Notes under the pieces: generated by a model | The model's database searches: none | Told to the model about the DNA's origin: nothing | Seen by the model: the letters and a program-made list of their open reading frames with translations, nothing else | Program-made: the position numbers and the translations under genes | Shown here: positions 56,601-64,000 of the stretch, in pieces | Layout of the letters: each line of letters starts with the position of its first letter | How positions within the stretch are numbered: position 1 is the stretch's first letter | NCBI GenBank assembly: GCA_013433145.1 | Contig: CM024183.1 | Location: 1,329,501-1,393,500, forward strand | Direction: 5' to 3' | Length of the DNA stretch: 64,000 bases | Source of the DNA: Ascaris suum | Lineage: Eukaryota; Nematoda; Chromadorea; Rhabditida; Ascarididae

Positions 56601-58899
56601 TAAGGGTGAATATAGGAGAGATTAAAGCTTGTGCCATTGATATTTTATTTTAAATGAGCGAAATTTGTGTTTGTTTCGGTTGAACGGTGAAGTTGGAGAG
56701 CTTTGTGATAATAATAAAGCATAGAGAGATGTTCGGCAACTTGAATAAGAGAAGTCCCGGTCTAGCGTCTTGCTTCAGTGAAACGAAGGTGAATTTTCAA
56801 AATTCATGGAATTGGTAAATATAACTTATCGTATACATTTTATGATTGATTAGGTTTTTATTAGAAACTATCGTATTGGACTATGTGGTTTAAAACTTGG
56901 GAAAATGTTATGTAAAGTTGAGAGATGAATTTGGAGGAAATGCGGTCTGCCCCAAATATGGTTTATTTCGATGCGCTTAAGACGACCTATTGCTCTCATT
57001 GTACTATATTGTGGATGCGGTTGAAAATTTACCAGCCGTCTTGCTTGTTTTGTTTTTTTTTTGGGGGGGGGGGGGTGAGGTGTGTTGGTTTGAATTCTAT
57101 GTTACAATCTCCTTGTGTTCACGCATCAATTTATTTTCTTGTTATTGCAATTTACCTAAGTTACTGCCCAAGCAGTTTGCGTCAATTTTTTATTTTATAT
57201 TTTTCAAATATAGGGGCTTATTTTCTCGCTAGGGCTGTGTTGAGCTTTTCTGGAGTATATTATGTTGTGGTGCTGCTTTTATTTATACAAGACGTTATTA
57301 TATTGCTTTCATATTAGTATGGCTAAGTAGTTATAATGGATTAAATTAAAGAGCTGAGTAAATATGTTCTGGTGGGGGAGGGGGGATGGGATGAATAAAC
57401 GATCAAGGCGGGCATGTGTTGCAAGACTTTTATTATAACAGACTGATGTTTTATAGTTGGCGCATCCGATCCTTAAAGCATTGGAAGGAACGCACGAGAA
57501 ATGGCTGGTGGACGTATTGTTCGCTTTCAATTCGGGTGATTTGAATAAGTTCAAACGATATAAACCGCAATGGAGTGAATGGGACGATATAAAGAAACAT
57601 ACGGATTTTCTTGAAGATAAAATTCGACTTCTTTGCTTGATGGAGGTATTTATTTACTTTATTTAGAGGAGAGGTGTATTTCTGAGAAGAACTGATTCGT
57701 TTTGCATATATTAGATAATTTTTAGGGTATAAATTAAAAAAATAAACGTATAGAAAGAATATTTTTAAGTGATTTTGCTTTTTTCCTGAAAGTTCAAAGG
57801 TCATGGGTCATGAAGTTTGTTATGGATTATGAGAGGTTACGTCGCTTAGATTCATTGAGTTTGCGGTATTTGTCGTTTAGATTTACGATGCATCCGTTCA
57901 TTATATTCATTGCTGTCAAGTTAAAATATTGTGGCAGGCGGATTTCAGTCTTACTAGCTTGATATCCGAAACTGGAAGGACTCTTCTTATGATATTGTTC
58001 CCCCACCTCCTTGCTGGAAGAGTCAGGACAACTGTATATCTCAAAAAGTTGCGGTACGATGTTGGACGACTCAGTTTGGGGTTTGTAGTTTGAGTCGATT
58101 GTGATTATGTTTAATGAGACTTGAACTGCCACAACTTGAAAGTAAACTTCAAGTACCGGAACCTGAAGTGAAGCAGACTTGAAGTAAGTGGACTTGAGGT
58201 ATGGATTATTCGCACTGCTTTAGATAGCGCTGGCACGTCCGTCAAAGGAACGTTACATAACGTTCAATGAGATTGCAAAACGTGCACAAATCGACAAGAG
58301 CAAGGTGGAGTTTCTTGTGATGAAGGCATTAAGCAAAGGCCTTGTGCAGGGATCGATCGATCAGGTCAATCAGCTAATCAATATCACCTGGGTACAACCT
58401 CGAGTACTCTCGCCACAACAGGTATGCCTCCTTATCTTATTTTTTCAAGTGATAATTTTTCCCCGCAGTATAGAGATAAGCTTGCTTATATGGGATTATC
58501 TATGTTTTCTTTTCCACCTGGAAAATTACCTTCTAGGAAGGTGGAAGCAGTAGAAGACCTTCTTTGAATTAAGGAATGCCATTTCAAATTTTGCACAGTT
58601 ATTTGATTTTCTTTTTATTGTAATTGGGAATCGCTTTATAAAGCGGACTTCGCCGGAAGATTATTCTCGGAAAACTTTAGAAATAAGAATTCGCAATATT
58701 TTGTTTCGAGAATTATGAGACGCCAATTAATCATTCGCCATTTTCTTTTTCACCTTTAAATTTCTTTAGAAATATTGAAATTGATTAATGATTTCAGATA
58801 TTAGCGATGAGTGATCGTATTGGAACATGGGGTAAGGATGTTGATAGTATGGAGACGATCGTGAAAGATAACGCAAAGGATATACTCACCAAGGCGTGA
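53691..58899 (+). CDS. rpn-9: 26S proteasome regulatory particle lid subunit Rpn9 / PSMD13
   Basis: Eight exons: 53691-53791, 54411-54586, 54939-55090, 55770-55844, 56361-56537, 57457-57645, 58224-58421 and 58798-58899. All have canonical splice sites and matching phases, giving 389 aa (human PSMD13 is 376). The protein is a structural lid subunit of the 19S particle, which binds and helps process ubiquitinated proteins. Recognisable blocks in family order are NFIKEFEHRINPLQLVEIV, TPVHAPFYK, GNYAGYYREALRYLGCED, FAALLGENIYNFGEL, WLVDVLFAFNSGDL, IRLLCLMEIA, and the PCI winged-helix region FNEIAKRAQIDKSKVEFLVM with ITWVQPRVL near the end. N-terminal helical repeats are followed by the PCI domain (about 185-355). 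A splice acceptor (TCATAG) 2 nt before the ATG indicates spliced-leader trans-splicing. Nothing is broken. Certainty is high. Confidence 0.97.
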
Positions 58900-59851
58900 A
58901 CAAACTCTTCTATTCATTGAAGTTGTTGCGATATTACTTCTGAATTGTAAATAGTTGAGTTGGATATATTCCATCTGAGGGGCGTGTTTCACATCACGTG
59001 ACAGGCGAAGAATGAAAGGGGCTGGGTCGGGCAGGGGGGGGGGGGAATAGAGCATGTAATTTGATATGCGTTTTGAAGTTTTATACTGTTGAAAGCTTTA
59101 TGGTGAGCGAAACTACCCGATGAAGTGAGGGGAAAGTGTCCCGACATATTCTGGCATGAATGGATATGTCACTGTTTGTTGGAATTCTTCTACTGGGTTG
59201 ATCAACAGGCTGCGGATATGAAGGGAACGTGGATAATCTCGGAAATATTTTCAATTATTGATCGAATTCCACAGGTAGTGTGCAGTATTGATAGGGCTGG
59301 ATGAAATAATCTGATTAGGGGAAGTATCACTACTGATTTGACATAGTGCGTTATCATATACATGCTTCGTTATCGAGTTGATTCAACTCAAGTTTGTTGC
59401 TTCCAAAAAAAGTTTTTTTTTTTTTTTTAATGCAATATGCAAGAAAATATCATCGTGTAAGTTTGTAATTTAATTCCACCTCAATGTTCCGGCTTTCGAT
59501 TTAAGGCGTAAAAGAGCGCAACAATCCTCGAGTATGAAGAAGAACAGGCAACTCAAAGTTATATTCATAGCGATCGAAGTATAGTTGTGGTCTTTGTTGT
59601 TCCTGCCTCTCCTCACACTTTCGCCATCAAATCAGCTTACCTTATTTTATCTTGTTTTGTTAGAAAATCAAATAATATGGCTCTGCCGGGATGGATTTTT
59701 TATCGGCCAAAGACTGGTGTTAAATGGGTTTATTGCGTGTATGAATGAGTTTTTGATGTGGCGTGATATAAGAACCCTATCAGGAGAGAGAGGGGTTAGC
59801 TGAAGTAGTCCTTCTTCGAAGCCCTATAACGTTTTAAACTGCGGTTGTTGA

Positions 59852-60306
59852 ATGAGCAACTTCCGGTCAGTCCCTATATTTCGCTGTCGAGAAGTATCGC
59901 TGACCAGTTGGCGACGAATTAGATTTCACTTTCAAAACAGCAACGCGACAATCGTTTCAATGGTCGTCGCAAATAGTGTTCACAATGACCTAAATTCGGC
60001 TTATCGGGGCGCAAAGAGCCGAAAGAACCGGTCGGCGGAGTTGACCATCGACCGACATGACATTAAGTGCATTTGGAAAATCCCATTCTCCTCCGTTTAC
60101 AACAACTACACTCATACGCATACAAACACACACACACATATATATACATAGAGCCGGAATTGATCAATGATATCCAATTGGCTATATCGATTTTCGATCG
60201 ATTCATCCTGAAGACGGCGGCCGAAGAAATGACCAATCCTACTTACATTTGCGGGTATACCACATTTCTACCTAGGCACATCACAAGAATATTCGGCTCG
60301 AATTGA
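59852..60306 (+). other. Less AT-rich patch with exon-like open frames, unassigned
   Basis: One frame is open from ATG 59852 for 99 codons but ends in a CA/TA microsatellite, so its tail is not protein. A second frame after the CATAG acceptor at 60152 encodes about 50 residues (PELINDIQLAISIFDRFIL...) to TGA 60306 and looks helical. No donor or acceptor partner is found for either. It could be a terminal exon, a decayed gene or a transposon remnant. Confidence 0.2.
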
Positions 60307-61580
60307 CGAGAAAAGTGGATCATTAAATCAGTTGAAGTATTGGACAGATTGAACGGAAAAAAAAAGTTGATAATGAGGTATAAAATTTCTGCGAAAGTCA
60401 TTGTAAAATGAAAAAAAAAAAGTAGAATTTTATAATTGAAGTGGTTGCAAATATTGTACCATCTTATGTGAGGCGATCGTTAAGATAAAGTAATTTAGCT
60501 GCAATAAAGTAAATACAATAGAGTAAAATACAATAAAGTAATAGCACTGTAATCACGAAGGTAATTCTTAGAATTTTCCCCAAACACCTAGGCTATATAC
60601 CCTTCATCCTAATGGGAAGGAAGCCTGAAGCTGCGAAAGTATGGAGCATCTGTTTCAGATTTGTGCAGCAAAACTGCATCCGGAATCTAATGAATGAGCG
60701 TTGAGCAAACTTTGCTCGGACAATGAAATTAATGCTTCGAATAGGATGATAGGTGCATCGCAACTAGCGAATATGATTTGCATAAGGTCTTAACGCTCCA
60801 TATTATCAACTCTTGAAATTCATTTGCATAATTTACTTTACTTCAACAGATTTATTGTTTTATTATTTAATAAGGTTGTAAGGTTCCCTTTATTGTTTAT
60901 TAAAAGATTTACTAATTAAAAAAAGATTTCTAAGGAAAATCAACCGAAATAAATTATTTTCATTTATATTAATTTACAGTCTCATAAATAATTGTCCCCT
61001 CCCCCCCCCCCTAAAGTAAACATAAGAAGTAATAAAGTTATGCAATAAGCAACAGTTACAATGTTATAAGTTATGATGCTTGTTGTTCGACAATAAGACG
61101 GGAGGGCGTTAAGCGCAGTCTTTTCCTCATTGACCTTAAGCTAACAGAAAAGCGCGAAAGTGTATGCGTGATGCCCTATTCGACTGTTTACAGGCTTTGT
61201 CGCTCTTTTCTATTGCAAGTGACCACTGACCACTCAACAATGAGCGATGCATTGAATCAGCAGCTTTGTTTACGGCTCAAAGACTGGTTGGGTGTCTCCG
61301 GCTGACCATAGAGTATGAGTGAGTGAGTCGACGGGGTTTGCCGCCGTTGTTGTTGTGGTGCATTTGAGGTCGCTCCAAGCCGTACCCGGTTACGGGTCGC
61401 ATTCGCAATGCTTTCATTTTAGCGCACTAAGCACTGATAATAGCTTAAGCTATATGTTTCCTCCCATTCGGCAATTTGCTTCATATAGTTCTATAAATTA
61501 TTGCGCTCAAAGCTATCAGTACGTGATGATCTTTAATTTCTCACTCTTCTCCTTTTTTTCAATTAATAAACAACCAATCT

Positions 61581-61757
<177 letters not shown>

Positions 61758-62828
61758 GTTATCATTCTCTTTAATTATGACCCATTATCTCTAGTGCCTA
61801 TTATTGTATTTCTGTGCGATGCTGATATAGAAGTTAAGGTTACTCGAGGTAACCGTTACTTGAAGTAGAAGTTACCTGAGGTGAATTCAACAGTCAACAA
61901 TGCAGTATTTATTGCTCATTTGAGTTTCCTTGCCGATATTTACACTATTTATGGCTGTATCGATGATTCACTGTATGCGATGAAAATCTCGCTTATGAAG
62001 ATCTTTATATCATATATTGAATGAACATTTAAGTATATAGTACACTTCGTATATATAATCCCATTGTCTTACTTTGATATTAAACTGTATTGAAATTGTC
62101 CTATTCATAGTGCGCTCTAAATTATTCATTTCTTTTTGCGTTTACAGCATTATTGCAGCATCATATTCATCGATTTGTTATTGCAATTGATTTTTGAAGA
62201 AATTATTGCATAGATAGAGATTGCCGGAAATTTACAACCATTTTTTATAATCGTTAGATTGCATTCCATATGTTGGGTAGCTTAAGAGACTTATTATCTC
62301 CTTAATTAAGAAATTAAAAAGCCAATTCGTTTACATATATTTCTATATATATTTAGTTTTTTTTGAGATTCTTTCGGAATATAATTACAATTCAATGAGC
62401 ATTTTCGATGGATCAATCAACAGTGATTAAGAATGATAAGGGTAGTTGTGCTGTTTCAAAGAGCATTTTTTGGCGATGAAATATCCCAGATCATTTTCTC
62501 TTGCTAATTACAGCTTATTACCTTGAAAGATATTTTTATTATGAGGACTCTTCCAGAATTCTCCTTCCCCCCTCCCCTCCCCCTCCCACTTTGTCATTTC
62601 CCTCTATTTGCTCTCTTCGCTTATTCTTTCTTGATCGATGTTACTCAATAGCGTCACAAATTACCTCATAATTAACTTCTATATATCTCAAAAATTCTAC
62701 GATAACAAACGAGTAACATTCGAGTATAGATGAGTATAAATTAGACAATATTTACATAATGATGTGTTCACATTATATGAATAATTTTTAAGTGGGAATG
62801 CGAATTGATGCATCCGATTTGAAAGTGA

Positions 62829-63760
62829 ATGTCGGATATAAAAGTGAAATGCGAACATTTGATGGATAGGCGAACAAGTTTCAATTTCGGCGATGACCCC
62901 ATTCCTGAAACACTTTCACTCAATCATCGCCATCTAGACTCTATAAAACCTGTTTATACTACTTATACAAATACGCTGAATGAGAAGGGAACGTTGGATA
63001 AGCGGCAAATGAGACACAAAAAAAGTTATATATACAGTATTGACTATAAAAGTAATCATAGTCAATATTCCATGAAATTTCCTCATATTTGGTTGAGAAA
63101 TATGGAATTAGGGAGTGGGGATGGAGGGAGGGTGGGGGGGGGGGGGGAATTGGGAAACGAGAGGAGAAGTAGAGAAGGGGAGAATTAGAAATGCAAATAA
63201 TAAGAAGCAATTTAAAAACTTAAAAACTTATATGAATGATAATACTAGTAATAAAAGAGTACGATAATAAAAGTGCATTATTGATCTATTTCTTCATTGA
63301 AATTTCTTTGAAGAATTATTTCATATTTGCATTAAAATATTATTGAAAATAAAAAATTATTGAAAAAAAAAAATTTTTTTTTTTTGAAATTATAATATCA
63401 TTGCAAATTCTCTCTTTATTGTATCTTCTCCTCCTATAGTGTATAATAAGTGTCTACATGTCTGCCTGTGTGCATTGTATGTGTCCGTATGCCTGCTCGT
63501 CTCTAAGTTTATTTTCTGCGTAATTATTTGAATGTTCAAATTTTATTCCATATTTGAATCATTTACCTATATTAATTTCAGTAGAATTTACATTGAACTT
63601 GAGTCTTCTATGTAAATCTATTTGCTCATCTGATTCGAATACAAACTATTGGTTAACCGTTAAAAGGTTGAAAGGCCGTCGCCGTTGGAGAGTAGCATGG
63701 TTCAACCCAAAAATCTTTGAAGATGTGCTAAACCTTAGTCGTGGTCTTGGGATGAACTGA
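62829..63760 (+). CDS. Unrecognised two-exon protein, about 125-135 aa
   Basis: Exon 1 begins at ATG 62829 (MSDIKVKCEHLMDRRTSF...) and ends at 63024 or at 63051; both donors are phase 1. Exon 2 is 63582-63760, after an ATTAATTTCAG acceptor. It starts in phase 1 and ends in TGA. The joined product is polar at the N-terminus (FNFGDDPIPETLSLNHRHL). It has a hydrophobic/Cys stretch (LNLSLLCKSICSS), then a strongly basic block with tryptophans (VKRLKGRRRWRVAWFNPKIF). Phase agreement and splice-site quality support a real gene. I recognise no domain. More exons may exist upstream, or downstream if the TGA is not terminal. Confidence 0.42.
63106..63182 (+). other. G-rich tract, possible G-quadruplex, in the intron of the 62829 gene
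   Basis: Runs of 4, 3 and 14 G (63134-63147) are followed by GGG and GGGG within 75 bp. On the opposite strand the run yields a spurious Pro-rich frame. Confidence 0.5.
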
Positions 63761-64000
63761 TCGGTTTTGATCCATCTGTGAGCGGAAATGAGACCGATTT
63801 TTGCCTCTCTCTATAGAGACATGGATTGAATTAGGTTTTTCCCTCAATCACTGCTTAAGCGAGGTCCAGGATTCTTTCACTCACATGATATCTAGGAACA
63901 CCAGATCCAGCATCGTGATTCACTCACACCCTTTATACTCAAAAGCAGTTATCGTTAAAAATTTTTTAAAGAACATTCGCTCAATTTTTTCATTACCATT

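Overview
This is an animal nuclear genome window, most likely from a nematode. It is AT-rich, with short exons (26 to about 315 nt), introns of about 0.2 to 3 kb, many microsatellites and no bacterial-style operons. In several genes the start codon lies 0 to 10 nt after a good splice acceptor (53691+, 5702-, 50097-, 46073-, 28688-). That is what spliced-leader trans-splicing predicts and is my main reason for favouring a nematode; the species is not identifiable by reading. The gene models below are hand-assembled exon by exon and were kept only where frame and intron phase agreed across junctions.

Minus strand, read from high to low coordinates. (1) 50097-46347: a 283-aa protein with a helix-turn-helix-like region. 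(2) 46073-30889: a roughly 1,061-aa nuclear protein with an N-terminal FLYWCH-like Cys/His finger, a basic and acidic middle, and two tandem modules that I recognise as NRF-1/EWG-type DNA-binding domains. (3) 28688-23579: a homologue of human C3orf33, with one membrane anchor and a nuclease-fold-like domain. (4) 20406-15657: a 236-aa protein with EF-hand-like helices. (5) 5702-444: a 200-aa four-pass membrane protein. Weaker exons at 30360-28681 may be one more small gene or extra exons of a neighbour.

Plus strand. 53691-58899 is a complete eight-exon gene for the 26S proteasome lid subunit Rpn9/PSMD13, the most secure call here. A two-exon gene of unknown function is proposed at 62829-63760. 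The divergent genes at 50.1 kb and 53.7 kb share a 3.6-kb intergenic region, which contains a G-rich block about 190 bp before the proteasome gene.

The rest (5.7-15.6, 20.4-23.6, 50.1-53.7 and 58.9-62.8 kb) is mostly AT-rich non-coding DNA. It carries long poly-G/poly-C runs, three long (TA)n arrays and several small minisatellites. I found no rRNA, tRNA, CRISPR array, intact transposon or bacterial-type element. The genes do not form one obvious pathway. The most interesting item is the tandem NRF-1-like protein and its possible co-transcription with the helix-turn-helix gene just upstream.
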